Origin: Bacteroidales bacterium
Lineage (GTDB): Bacteria > Bacteroidota > Bacteroidia > Bacteroidales > UBA932
Reading direction: 5' to 3'
Assembly: GCA_017482565.1 (NCBI GenBank)
Contig: JAFUMO010000055.1
Location: forward strand, 62,001 to 126,000
DNA: 64,000 bases
A program made the position numbers and the translations under genes. This document shows positions 1-7,929 of the stretch, piece by piece; the first letter of the stretch is position 1, and the number at the start of each line of letters is the position of its first letter. The notes under the pieces were generated by a model. That model had not been told where the DNA came from. It did no database searches and was given only the letters and a program-made list of their open reading frames with translations.

Positions 1-1345
1 GGCTTGTCTTGAGGGTGTACAATATCTCCTTCATTATCTCAAAGTGCATCTCAATACTGGCCAGCGAGAAGCCGTAGAACCAGTTCTCCATTGCCCTCTT
101 CATGAAGACAGCATTGCTCTGGTTGAACCTGTTGCTGTATATGTTGTCCAACTCCCTGAAATATATCTCCCTGGAATTGCTGAACTCCTGTGGATTGAAG
201 CCTGATTTTGCCATTCTGTTTATCTCTCCGCTCATGAAGGATATTGCGGAATATACAGATTCCGGCAAGGTCTCAAATGTTATGCAGAATGTCTCCATAT
301 TTGCCATATCCATAAACTTGCCCCTGTTTATCCTCACATTTGAGATAGGGAGGTTCTGTGCAACTATCCCCTCCTGTATCCTGGCGGAAAGCAGTGTTGA
401 TATGGCATGATTGAAATATCCCTCAATATAAGGAACGCTTGTAAGCTTATACTTGTCCGTAAGCGGCATGCTCTGGAAATCAATGGAAACTGATGTCTTG
501 TCATACTCAGGATCTTTTCCTATCACTACCTGGGTACCATTTACCGCCTTGGGGGTGTAATATGTCCTCTTCCCGGCCTTGAGCGGCTTTGGTATGGTTG
601 CAAAGATTGACTTTATCTGTGTCTCCACCTTGGCAATATCTATGTCCCCCACAACGAACACGGCCTGCAGGTCCGGCCTGAACCACTGGTAATAGAAGTT
701 CCTGAGCTCCTTTGAAGAATATGTATCAAGGCTGTTTATCTGCCCTGCAGTAATTGTACGGGCGTACGGGCTCTTGGGATACAGCTCCTTCCTCAGGGCA
801 TCATCTATCCTCTCCTGTGCGTCAAACTGGTCTATCAGACTGTTCCTGAGCATTGGCATTGTCTGTGCAACATCCTCCTCATCAATGTTGATTGAGGCCA
901 TCCAGTTATATAATATCAGCAGGGTGGAATCCATGGTGTTCTGGCTCCCGACAGGGACATTCCCTATTGTGTACACAATCTCGTCCGCCCCGGTCTCAAA
1001 GATAATGTTCTTGCTCCCCACTCCAATGGAATTGAGATATTTCACTATTGTGGAATCTGTAAAGTTCCTGGTACCTCTGGTTGAAAGGAGCTCCAACATC
1101 TTGCACATCCCCTTCTGGTTACCCTCTTCAAGGGAGGTCCCCACCTTCTGGGCCACAGCAAAATCCGCATGTCCCTTCACTGCATCATTCCTTATGACAT
1201 AGTAGGTAAGTCCGTTTGCAAGTTTCCCCGTCTTCACCCTTGGGTCATCAGGGAGCTTCTTTACATCCGGATCCTGTGGGGCCGCAGCGCTGCCGATCAG
1301 GGCAGTAAGAAGCAATATGGTTATCAGGCACAATTTTTGTTTCAT
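1..1345 (-). CDS. M16 (insulinase/pitrilysin) family protein, zinc motif lost; 3' end outside window
   Basis: The minus strand is open from an ATG at 1345 to the window edge (about 448 codons, C-terminus missing). It starts with a signal peptide (MKQKLCLITILL) ending near SAAAPQDP. The N-terminal M16 fold is recognisable: a LANGLTYYVIRND strand, then VGTSLEEGNQKG. Active M16 enzymes carry HxxEH in the next helix; here the helix reads GMCKMLELLSTRGT, so both histidines are replaced (K and L) and only the Glu remains. The middle part (LYPKSPYARTI, YYQWFRPDLQAVFVVGDID) is also typical of M16. It should be an exported, catalytically inactive M16 subunit or domain; such inactive partners are known for this family, where they complete the chamber of an active partner. 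An active second half may lie beyond the window edge. Confidence 0.85.
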   Translation of the reverse strand, partial: MKQKLCLITILLLTALIGSAAAPQDPDVKKLPDDPRVKTGKLANGLTYYVIRNDAVKGHADFAVAQKVGTSLEEGNQKGMCKMLELLSTRGTRNFTDSTIVKYLNSIGVGSKNIIFETGADEIVYTIGNVPVGSQNTMDSTLLILYNWMASINIDEEDVAQTMPMLRNSLIDQFDAQERIDDALRKELYPKSPYARTITAGQINSLDTYSSKELRNFYYQWFRPDLQAVFVVGDIDIAKVETQIKSIFATIPKPLKAGKRTYYTPKAVNGTQVVIGKDPEYDKTSVSIDFQSMPLTDKYKLTSVPYIEGYFNHAISTLLSARIQEGIVAQNLPISNVRINRGKFMDMANMETFCITFETLPESVYSAISFMSGEINRMAKSGFNPQEFSNSREIYFRELDNIYSNRFNQSNAVFMKRAMENWFYGFSLASIEMHFEIMKEILYTLKTS

Positions 1346-1406
1346 TCTCACAATATGTTTTGCATCCGTTGTGTAAATTGCAAATTTACAAACTTTAAAT
1401 CTCTTT

Positions 1407-1437
1407 TTTGATTGTACATCTATTTTTTTTACATTTG
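1407..1437 (+). promoter_or_regulatory. Bacteroidetes-type promoter of the TPR gene
   Basis: TTTG at 1407-1410, a 19-nt spacer, and TACATTTG at 1430-1437 match the Bacteroidetes consensus (TTTG, 19-21 nt, TAnnTTTG) exactly. The predicted start lies about 40 nt upstream of the ATG at 1481. No Shine-Dalgarno is visible; the leader is A-rich, as is usual in this phylum. Confidence 0.7.
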
Positions 1438-1480
1438 CCAAGATAAAAGACAATAACAACACAAAAACTATAAATACAAA

Positions 1481-2398
1481 ATGAGAAAGATCGCTAAACT
1501 ACTTGCGGCAGCAGTTCTTGCATTTACTGTTTGCACAGCTGCCAACGCACAGGATTTGACACAGGCAACTGAATTGTACAATGCAGCTGCAACTGCACTT
1601 AACGAGGGTAATGAGGCCGGTGCACTGGAGAATTTCCAGAAAGCACTTGCCATGGCAGAGGGCCTTGGCGAGGAGGGTGCAACCCTTGCAGGTGACTGCA
1701 AGAACATCATCCCTAATCTTGTACTGAAGATGGGCAAGGATGCTGCAAACGCAAAAGATATGGACAAGGCCATTGAGCTTTTGGCACAGGCACAGAAACT
1801 TGCAACAGAGTATGGCAATCCTGAGGTTGCTGAGGAGGCAAAAGACCTTGTTCCACAGATCTACATCGCCGACGGTAACGCACTTTTGAACGAGAAGAAA
1901 TTCGCTGAGGCTGCAGCCGAGTACCAGAAAGCCATTGACCTCAACGGTGAGAACGGCATTGCCTGGTTGAGACTTGGTATGTGCAAGGCCAACACAGGTG
2001 ACGTAGAGGGTGCTGTAGCAGCATACACAAAAGCTGCCGAATTTGGCCAGAAGGCAAACGCAGACAAACAGCTCGGCAACATCTACCTCAAGAACGCAGT
2101 TGCCGCATACAAGGCAAAGAACCAGGCCGCAACCCTTGAGAACGTATTGAAGGCCAATGAGTACGGCAACACCAAAGCCAACATCTACGGCGGTATGGCT
2201 GCATTCAACCTGAAGAAATACGATCAGGCAATCTCTTTGCTTGAGGGAGATGCTTCAATAAATGCAAAATACTATCTTGCAAGGGCTTATGAGGCTAAAG
2301 GCAATAATGCAAAAGCTTGTGAGTACTACAAGCAGATCACTTCAGACAAGAACTTCGGCGCTTACGCAACCAGCAAAGTTGGCACACTATGCAAATAG
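1481..2398 (+). CDS. Exported tetratricopeptide repeat protein
   Basis: 305 aa. A signal peptide (MRKIAKLLAAAVLAFTVCTAANAQ) is followed by at least four TPR-like helical pairs, for example ATALNEGNEAGALENFQKAL, LLNEKKFAEAAAEYQKAI and GMAAFNLKKYDQAISLLEG, so it is probably a periplasmic or surface scaffold. There is no enzymatic domain. The stop overlaps the next gene by 10 bp (ATGCAAATAG), implying coupled translation with the U32 gene. A consensus promoter sits 44 bp upstream. The partner cannot be named from sequence. Confidence 0.85.
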   Translation: MRKIAKLLAAAVLAFTVCTAANAQDLTQATELYNAAATALNEGNEAGALENFQKALAMAEGLGEEGATLAGDCKNIIPNLVLKMGKDAANAKDMDKAIELLAQAQKLATEYGNPEVAEEAKDLVPQIYIADGNALLNEKKFAEAAAEYQKAIDLNGENGIAWLRLGMCKANTGDVEGAVAAYTKAAEFGQKANADKQLGNIYLKNAVAAYKAKNQAATLENVLKANEYGNTKANIYGGMAAFNLKKYDQAISLLEGDASINAKYYLARAYEAKGNNAKACEYYKQITSDKNFGAYATSKVGTLCK

Positions 2399-4287
2399 AG
2401 CTTGAGCTGCTGGCTCCGGCAAAGAATAAAGGTATCGGCATTGCAGCTATAGACTGTGGTGCCGATGCTGTATATATTGCAGGCCCGCGTTTCGGGGCAA
2501 GGGAGGCTGCCGGCAATTCAATCTCCGATATTGCGGAGCTGGCTGACTATGCCCATAAGTTCGGCGCCAAGGTGTATATGGTGGTGAATACCATCCTGTA
2601 CGAAGATGAGCTGCAGCATGCAAGGGAGACAATTGTACAGGCTCACAGGATTGGGTGTGATGCAATCATAGTACAGGATCTTGCCATACTGAAGATGGAT
2701 CTTCCGCCCATTGAACTCTTTGCCTCAACACAGACAAACATCAGGACTCCTGAGCAGGCCAGGTTCCTGGAATCACTCGGCTTCAGCAGGCTCATCCTGG
2801 CGAGGGAGCTGGGGGCGGCACAGATTGCTGCAATTAAGGCGGCAACAACTGTTCCACTTGAATCATTCGTGCATGGCGCCCTGTGCGTAAGCTACAGCGG
2901 GCAGTGCTACCTGAGCCAGAAGATTACAGGGAGGAGTGCCAACCGCGGATGCTGCGCACAGGCCTGCAGGAACAGCTATACGCTGGTGGACAGCACCGGA
3001 AAGGAGCTGCGGAAGAATGCCCCTCTCCTCTCACTCAAGGACCTTAACCTGAGCGGCCACATACAGCAGATTGTGGAGGCTGGGATAACCTCCTTCAAGA
3101 TTGAGGGAAGGCTCAAGAACGAATCCTACATAAAGAATACCGTGCTGCTTTACCGCCGGAAAATTGATGAATTCCTGGCCAGGGACAAAAGATACAGGCG
3201 TGCCTCATACGGAACATGCAAGGGAGGGTTCACCCCGGATCCTGCAGCTACATTCAACAGGGACTACACTAACCTGTTCATTGACGGGAAGAGGGGGAGA
3301 TGGAACAGCAGGGACGGTGCGAAATATCTGGGAGAATTTGTCGGGAATATGGTTTCTGCCGGAAAGAACCGGTTCGGACAACTCCATTTCTCATATAGGC
3401 TGAATGAGGGGAAAAGACCCATACAGAATGGCGACGGATTGTGCTTTGTTACTCCCGGAGGTGAGATTCTGGGAGCAAGGGCAAATACCTGCAACGGAAG
3501 TATGGTTGCCACAACGGAAAAGCTGCAGGTTGCTGCCAATTCAAGAATATACAGGAACTTCAACATTGCATTTGAGAAGGAACTTGAAAGGAACATGCCA
3601 TGCAGGGAAATTGATGTGAAGCTTGCCATAAGGGAAGAAGAGGGGGAGCTGTGCATATATGCCTCAACGGATGAAGGGATATGCATATGCCATAAGGTGG
3701 GGCAAAAGGGCGAAACGGCCCAGAATCCTGCAATGGCATCGGAGGGGATAAGGAAACAGCTTGGAAAAAGGACAGACATATTCTCCTTCAGCGTGGAATC
3801 AATCCTGGTGCAGGACATGCCGTTTTTCCCCGCCTCCGTACTTAACGGGATAAGGAGGGATATGGCCGCTGAACTTTCCAATGAGATAAGGAGGGTTACA
3901 GACGCTGCCAGAAAGCATGCCGGAGAGGTATTCCTGCAGAAAAAGAGGGATGCAGTCCCTCTCCGCGCGGACAATAGGCTCACATATCTGGCCAACTGTG
4001 CCAATTCCCTTTCAAGGGAGCTTTACGCCAGCCTTGGAGCCACGGAGATTGCCCCGGCATACGAACTGCAGGAGGAGCCTCAGGCAGAACTCATGAGGAC
4101 AAAATACTGCATAAAGTATGAACTGGGCCTATGCCCCAACTACCTGGCAAGATGGGCCACAGACAAGGGGTACAGGGACAACACCTCAAAAATCTCATTT
4201 ACGGAGCCTCTATACCTGCTCAACGGCAAGAACCGGTTCAGGCTTAAATTTGACTGTGCCAATTGTGAAATGTTGGTAATTGGATAA
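2389..4287 (+). CDS. U32 family protein, RlhA/TrhP-type RNA hydroxylation factor
   Basis: 632 aa. The U32 signature ESFVHGALCVSYSGQCYLS is at residues 158-176, followed by NRGCCAQACR and FKIEGRLKN, which supply the conserved cysteines. Length is close to E. coli RlhA (YdcP, about 650 aa; 5-hydroxycytidine in 23S rRNA) and longer than TrhP (YegQ, about 450 aa; 5-hydroxyuridine in tRNA). A C-terminal CxxC-like pair (FDCANCEML) ends the protein. The family is labelled peptidase in many databases, but its known bacterial members act in RNA hydroxylation that depends on prephenate and iron-sulfur metabolism. The substrate here is not decided by the sequence. Head gene of a run continuing with holB. 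Confidence 0.8.
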   Translation: MQIELELLAPAKNKGIGIAAIDCGADAVYIAGPRFGAREAAGNSISDIAELADYAHKFGAKVYMVVNTILYEDELQHARETIVQAHRIGCDAIIVQDLAILKMDLPPIELFASTQTNIRTPEQARFLESLGFSRLILARELGAAQIAAIKAATTVPLESFVHGALCVSYSGQCYLSQKITGRSANRGCCAQACRNSYTLVDSTGKELRKNAPLLSLKDLNLSGHIQQIVEAGITSFKIEGRLKNESYIKNTVLLYRRKIDEFLARDKRYRRASYGTCKGGFTPDPAATFNRDYTNLFIDGKRGRWNSRDGAKYLGEFVGNMVSAGKNRFGQLHFSYRLNEGKRPIQNGDGLCFVTPGGEILGARANTCNGSMVATTEKLQVAANSRIYRNFNIAFEKELERNMPCREIDVKLAIREEEGELCIYASTDEGICICHKVGQKGETAQNPAMASEGIRKQLGKRTDIFSFSVESILVQDMPFFPASVLNGIRRDMAAELSNEIRRVTDAARKHAGEVFLQKKRDAVPLRADNRLTYLANCANSLSRELYASLGATEIAPAYELQEEPQAELMRTKYCIKYELGLCPNYLARWATDKGYRDNTSKISFTEPLYLLNGKNRFRLKFDCANCEMLVIG

Positions 4288-4306
4288 AAAAACTTAATTT
4301 TACACC

Positions 4307-5434
4307 ATGCCTTTTTCTAAGATTACAGGACATAGCGCAATAATTGACAACCTCCGGAGCATGGTGGATGCCGGGAGGATGCCGCATGCCGTACTGTTTG
4401 TAGAGAAAGAGGGATACGGAGCCCTTTCCGTTGCACTTGCAACGCTGGAATACATGTTCTGCAGGGAGCACAGGGAAGGGGACAGCTGCGGTGTATGCAG
4501 CAACTGCATAAAGACAGGCAAGCTGGTACATCCGGACATTCATTTCACCTTCCCGATAAATGTCTCCACCACAATAGGCGGCGACAAGAGGGGTGATGTG
4601 GAACAGTTCTACCCCGCATGGAGGGAACTGGTAAAGAGGAACCCCTATTTTGGGGAACAGGAGCTGTACAAGGCATTAGGGATAGACAACAAGCTGGGTA
4701 CCATCAGCGTTGCCGAAGCCAATTCAATCATACGCAAGCTCAGTCTCAGTTCGTACGAAGGGGGGGCAAGGGTTATGCTTGTAATGTTCCCGGAACGGAT
4801 GAACCAGGAAGCGGCCAACAAGCTGCTGAAAAATCTGGAAGAACCGGGAAACGGAACATATTATTTCTTAATTTCGCACAATCCGGAAAGGATAATCTCC
4901 ACAATCCTCTCCAGATGCAGGATAGTTGAGCTCCACCCCATTGAGAATGGAATCCTGCAGCAGGAGCTGCAGCGCAGATGCGGGCTCAATGAAGAGGATG
5001 CCGCATTCCGGGCAAGATGCTCGGGCGGGAGCCTGGGCAAGGCTCTGGAGCTTATAGGCAGGGGGGAAGAACAGAGTGAAGAGAACGGCATCTTCATTTC
5101 AATTCTGCAAAATGCCCTCAGAAAAGACCTGGCCTCCCTCATGGATTCATGGGAACAGATTGCCTCCTGCGGCAAGGAGAAGCAGAAGGGCATCTGCATT
5201 GAAGGTGGAGAAATATTGAGAAAGCTGTACATGATGAGTCTCGGACTGGAAGAGATTTCATATTCCTCCGCAGGGGAGAGGGAAAAGCTGCGGGAGCTGT
5301 CGGGAAAAATAAGGCCCGATTTTTATCAGAAAGGCACGGGGTGGCTCAACAATGCCCTGGAGTGCATTGAGCGCAATGTGAACCCCAAATTTATTTTCTG
5401 CGATTTATGCAATCGCATATTCTACAATATATGA
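4307..5434 (+). CDS. holB: DNA polymerase III delta' subunit
   Basis: 375 aa AAA+ clamp-loader subunit. N-terminal FSKITGHSAIIDNLRSMVDAGRMPHAVLF is typical of delta'/gamma/tau. The Walker A position is degenerate (EKEGYGALS), as expected for delta', which does not hydrolyse ATP. A zinc module follows (CREHREGDSCGVCSNC). The SRC motif (ISTILSRCRIVELHP) supplies the arginine finger to the neighbouring subunit. The gene ends in ATGA shared with the next start (ATG 5431, TGA 5432-5434), so holB and ricT are translationally coupled. Confidence 0.93.
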   Translation: MPFSKITGHSAIIDNLRSMVDAGRMPHAVLFVEKEGYGALSVALATLEYMFCREHREGDSCGVCSNCIKTGKLVHPDIHFTFPINVSTTIGGDKRGDVEQFYPAWRELVKRNPYFGEQELYKALGIDNKLGTISVAEANSIIRKLSLSSYEGGARVMLVMFPERMNQEAANKLLKNLEEPGNGTYYFLISHNPERIISTILSRCRIVELHPIENGILQQELQRRCGLNEEDAAFRARCSGGSLGKALELIGRGEEQSEENGIFISILQNALRKDLASLMDSWEQIASCGKEKQKGICIEGGEILRKLYMMSLGLEEISYSSAGEREKLRELSGKIRPDFYQKGTGWLNNALECIERNVNPKFIFCDLCNRIFYNI

Positions 5435-6636
5435 TTATGGGAACAATTAAAGAGTACGACTGCCAGAGAGGTTGTGAAAAGGAGATAAGCAGCACAGGTG
5501 AGATTTCATGCACATACAGCAGGAGCTGCTGCAAGCTGGGTGTATTCAACTGGCTGGATGGGATAACCCAGGAAGATATGAAGGACCTCTTTGAGGTACG
5601 GTTCAAGAATACACGCAAATATATATTCAGGAACGCATCAGAGCAGAACCTGAAGATTGGAGACATTGTGGTTGTGGAGGCCCAGAACGGGCACGATGTG
5701 GGTATAGTTACCCTTGCCGGCCCAATAATAGCCAACCAGCTCAAGAGAGACAGGATAGACCCTACAGCATACGAGTTCAAGAGAATCTACCGCAAGGCCC
5801 GCCCTGCAGACATACAGAAATGGCAGGAGGCAATAGCCCGGGAGCACAAGACAATGATAAGGTCCAGGCAAATGGCTGCAGACCTCCAGCTGAACATGAA
5901 GATTGGGGATGTTGAATTCCAGGGAGACGGCACAAAGGCCATCTTCTACTACATAGCGGATGAAAGGGTGGATTTCCGCCAGCTGATAAAGGACTTTGCA
6001 GAGGAATTCCGTATCAGGATTGAGATGAAGCAGATTGGAGCAAGGCAGGAGGCAGGCCTTATAGGAGGACTTGGAGTATGCGGGCAGGCACTCTGCTGCA
6101 GCAGATACATGAACAACTTCCAGTCCATTACCACGCAGGCCGCAAGATGCCAGGACCTCTCCCTCAATCCGCAGAAACTGGCAGGACAGTGCGGCAAGCT
6201 CAAATGCTGCATCAACTACGAGGCTTCCGTATATGTGGATGCACAGCAGAAGATTCCTAAGGTTACCGAGCCGCTCCAGTTTGAAGATGGTGAGGCATAC
6301 CTCATGAAGACAGATATCCTCAAGGGGATGATGTGGTTCTCTTATGACCCCAAGAGCATGGCCAACATGATAACCCTTACCGCCAAGGAGGTGAAGGAGG
6401 TGATACTCATGAACAAGAAAGGGCAAAAGGCCCCTTCAAGGATGCATGACAACCTGGCCGACAAGTCTCCTGAGTTCATGAGTGCAGCCGGTGAAGAGAG
6501 CATCTCCCGCTTTGACAATGACAAGAAGAAGAAAAAGAACCGCAACAGGAAAGGACGCGGGCCAAAAGAGGGGAACAGTGAAAAGAGGCAGCACAGGGAA
6601 AGGGGCGGCAGACAAGACAAGGGCAATGGGGCTTAA
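5431..6636 (+). CDS. ricT: PSP1-domain protein RicT
   Basis: About 401 aa from ATG 5431. An ATG at 5407 is possible, but 5431 forms an ATGA overlap with holB and is preferred. The PSP1 domain covers roughly residues 40-290 (FEVRFKNTRKYIF, GDIVVVEAQNGHDVGIVTLAGP). Its conserved cysteines are visible in CGQALCCSRY and CGKLKCCINYE; in Bacillus RicT (YaaT) these belong to the RicAFT Fe-S complex involved in RNase Y-dependent mRNA maturation and phosphorelay control. The C-terminal 60 residues are a lysine/arginine-rich tail (KKKKKNRNRKGRGPK), probably RNA-binding. Position after holB and before gldH is a recurrent Bacteroidota arrangement. Confidence 0.9.
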   Translation: MIMGTIKEYDCQRGCEKEISSTGEISCTYSRSCCKLGVFNWLDGITQEDMKDLFEVRFKNTRKYIFRNASEQNLKIGDIVVVEAQNGHDVGIVTLAGPIIANQLKRDRIDPTAYEFKRIYRKARPADIQKWQEAIAREHKTMIRSRQMAADLQLNMKIGDVEFQGDGTKAIFYYIADERVDFRQLIKDFAEEFRIRIEMKQIGARQEAGLIGGLGVCGQALCCSRYMNNFQSITTQAARCQDLSLNPQKLAGQCGKLKCCINYEASVYVDAQQKIPKVTEPLQFEDGEAYLMKTDILKGMMWFSYDPKSMANMITLTAKEVKEVILMNKKGQKAPSRMHDNLADKSPEFMSAAGEESISRFDNDKKKKKNRNRKGRGPKEGNSEKRQHRERGGRQDKGNGA

Positions 6637-7114
6637 GATTCCAGCAGCAGTCCTTGCCGTTGCTGCATTACTGTTGGCATATTCCTGCACCTCCAGGCCG
6701 GCAGTTGACTATGCATACGCCAATCTGGACAGGATACACGGATGGAGCGGGGATGAGGATGTCACTCTCCTGCTTGACATGACAGACACCACAGGGGCAT
6801 GTGAACTTTACATAACAGGCGAAGTGGCCACAGGCAGGAGTACTGCAGAAAAGAAAGGACTCCCGCTGCTCATACTCCTTACCTCTCCCTACGGTACACA
6901 ATACAGGGATTCCGTAACGCTTCCCCTGCGTGTGCTGGAAGACGGCAGAAGCGGCAAGACCTCACATGGAGTAAGGGAAATAGTATGGCCCTACAGAAAA
7001 GACATTTACAACAAGATTCCGGGCCGGTGGGCCATAACCCTATCAAAAGGGGATAAAAATGAGGATTACAGCAATATCCTCGGGCTTGGAATACACTGCA
7101 AACAAAACAAGTAA
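6626..7114 (+). CDS. gldH: GldH-like lipoprotein
   Basis: 162 aa from ATG 6626, which overlaps the ricT end by 11 bp. The open frame extends further upstream, but that part is a lysine-rich shadow of ricT. A lipoprotein signal (LAVAALLLAYSC) gives an outer- or inner-membrane lipoprotein. The body matches the GldH layout: DVTLLLDM strand, LPLLILLTSPYGTQYRDSVTLPL, then IPGRWAITLSK near the C-terminus. In gliding Bacteroidota GldH belongs to the gliding/T9SS assembly gene set; many non-gliding gut Bacteroidales keep it between ricT and other genes. The name rests on context plus modest sequence likeness. Confidence 0.6.
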   Translation: MGLKIPAAVLAVAALLLAYSCTSRPAVDYAYANLDRIHGWSGDEDVTLLLDMTDTTGACELYITGEVATGRSTAEKKGLPLLILLTSPYGTQYRDSVTLPLRVLEDGRSGKTSHGVREIVWPYRKDIYNKIPGRWAITLSKGDKNEDYSNILGLGIHCKQNK

Positions 7115-7872
7115 TGAGTTCAAAAGACAAGCTTAGGAAATTCAGGGAAAACGAAACATTCGGATGCCTTTACCAGCCACAGACAGAGGAGGTGCTGGGC
7201 AAGGACTATACACTGAAAGGGAAATGGCACAGTGAGGTTTTCAAGAACAGCAACCCCATCACACTGGAGCTGGGCTGCGGCAAGGGGGAGTACACCATTG
7301 CCCTTGCAAAGATGTTTCCCGACAGAAACTTCATAGGCATTGATATAAAGGGAGCCCGCCTGTGGAAAGGGGCAAAGGAGGCAACAGAGCTCAAGATGCC
7401 CAATGTGGCATTCATCCGCACCAGAATAGAGTTCATAGAATCCCTCTTTGCCAAGGATGAAATAGAGCAGATATGGATTACCTTCGCAGATCCCCAGCTC
7501 AAGAGGGAGCGCAGGAGGCTTACCGGCCCCATGTTCCTTCACCGCTACAGGAACTTCCTCCGCCCAAGCGGGATAATCAACCTCAAGACAGACAGCCGCT
7601 TCCTCCATGAATACACCCTTGCCTGCGCACAACAGAACAACCTGGAGATAATGGAGGCAAACACAGACATATACGGCAGCGGCAGGGCAGACGAGATTCT
7701 CTCAATCCGCACCTTCTACGAGGCACATTACATAAAGAAAGGCCTCCCGATAACCTACATGGCCTTCAGGATAAACAATCCAGGTGAGCTGGTATCCCCA
7801 AAATGGGATGAAGACTACTGGTACTGCCAGGAGATAGAGAGCCACGGCTTTGTACCGGCGAATAAAGGGTAA
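7114..7872 (+). CDS. trmB: tRNA (guanine-N7)-methyltransferase
   Basis: 252 aa. The SAM-binding site is LELGCGKGEYTIALAK, followed by FIGIDIKGARLW and the TrmB signature WITFADPQLKRERRRL and RPSGIINLKTDS. It makes m7G46 in the variable loop of tRNAs. Start and stop are coupled through TAATG with the gldH stop, so it is the last gene of the operon; a hairpin terminator follows within 10 bp. Confidence 0.95.
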   Translation: MSSKDKLRKFRENETFGCLYQPQTEEVLGKDYTLKGKWHSEVFKNSNPITLELGCGKGEYTIALAKMFPDRNFIGIDIKGARLWKGAKEATELKMPNVAFIRTRIEFIESLFAKDEIEQIWITFADPQLKRERRRLTGPMFLHRYRNFLRPSGIINLKTDSRFLHEYTLACAQQNNLEIMEANTDIYGSGRADEILSIRTFYEAHYIKKGLPITYMAFRINNPGELVSPKWDEDYWYCQEIESHGFVPANKG

Positions 7873-7881
7873 AAAAATGAG

Positions 7882-7912
7882 AAGGGCCCTCCGGATTCCG
7901 GGGGCCCTTTTC
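7882..7912. terminator. Bidirectional intrinsic terminator between trmB and the S9 peptidase
   Basis: AAGGGCCCTC pairs with GGGGGCCCTT (10 bp including one G-T pair) around a loop of 8 nt, followed by TTTT on the plus strand and preceded by an A tract, which serves as the U tract on the minus strand. It lies between convergent genes. Confidence 0.8.
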
Positions 7913-7929
7913 TGTTGAGTAAGAAACTC

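Noticed and set aside
3264-4004. 246-codon antisense frame within the U32 gene
   Set aside because: Shadow of the U32 coding sequence; composition is Ser/Pro/Phe-rich as expected of such frames.
5638-6426. 262-codon antisense frame within ricT
   Set aside because: It lies wholly inside a well-supported PSP1 gene and has no recognisable features.
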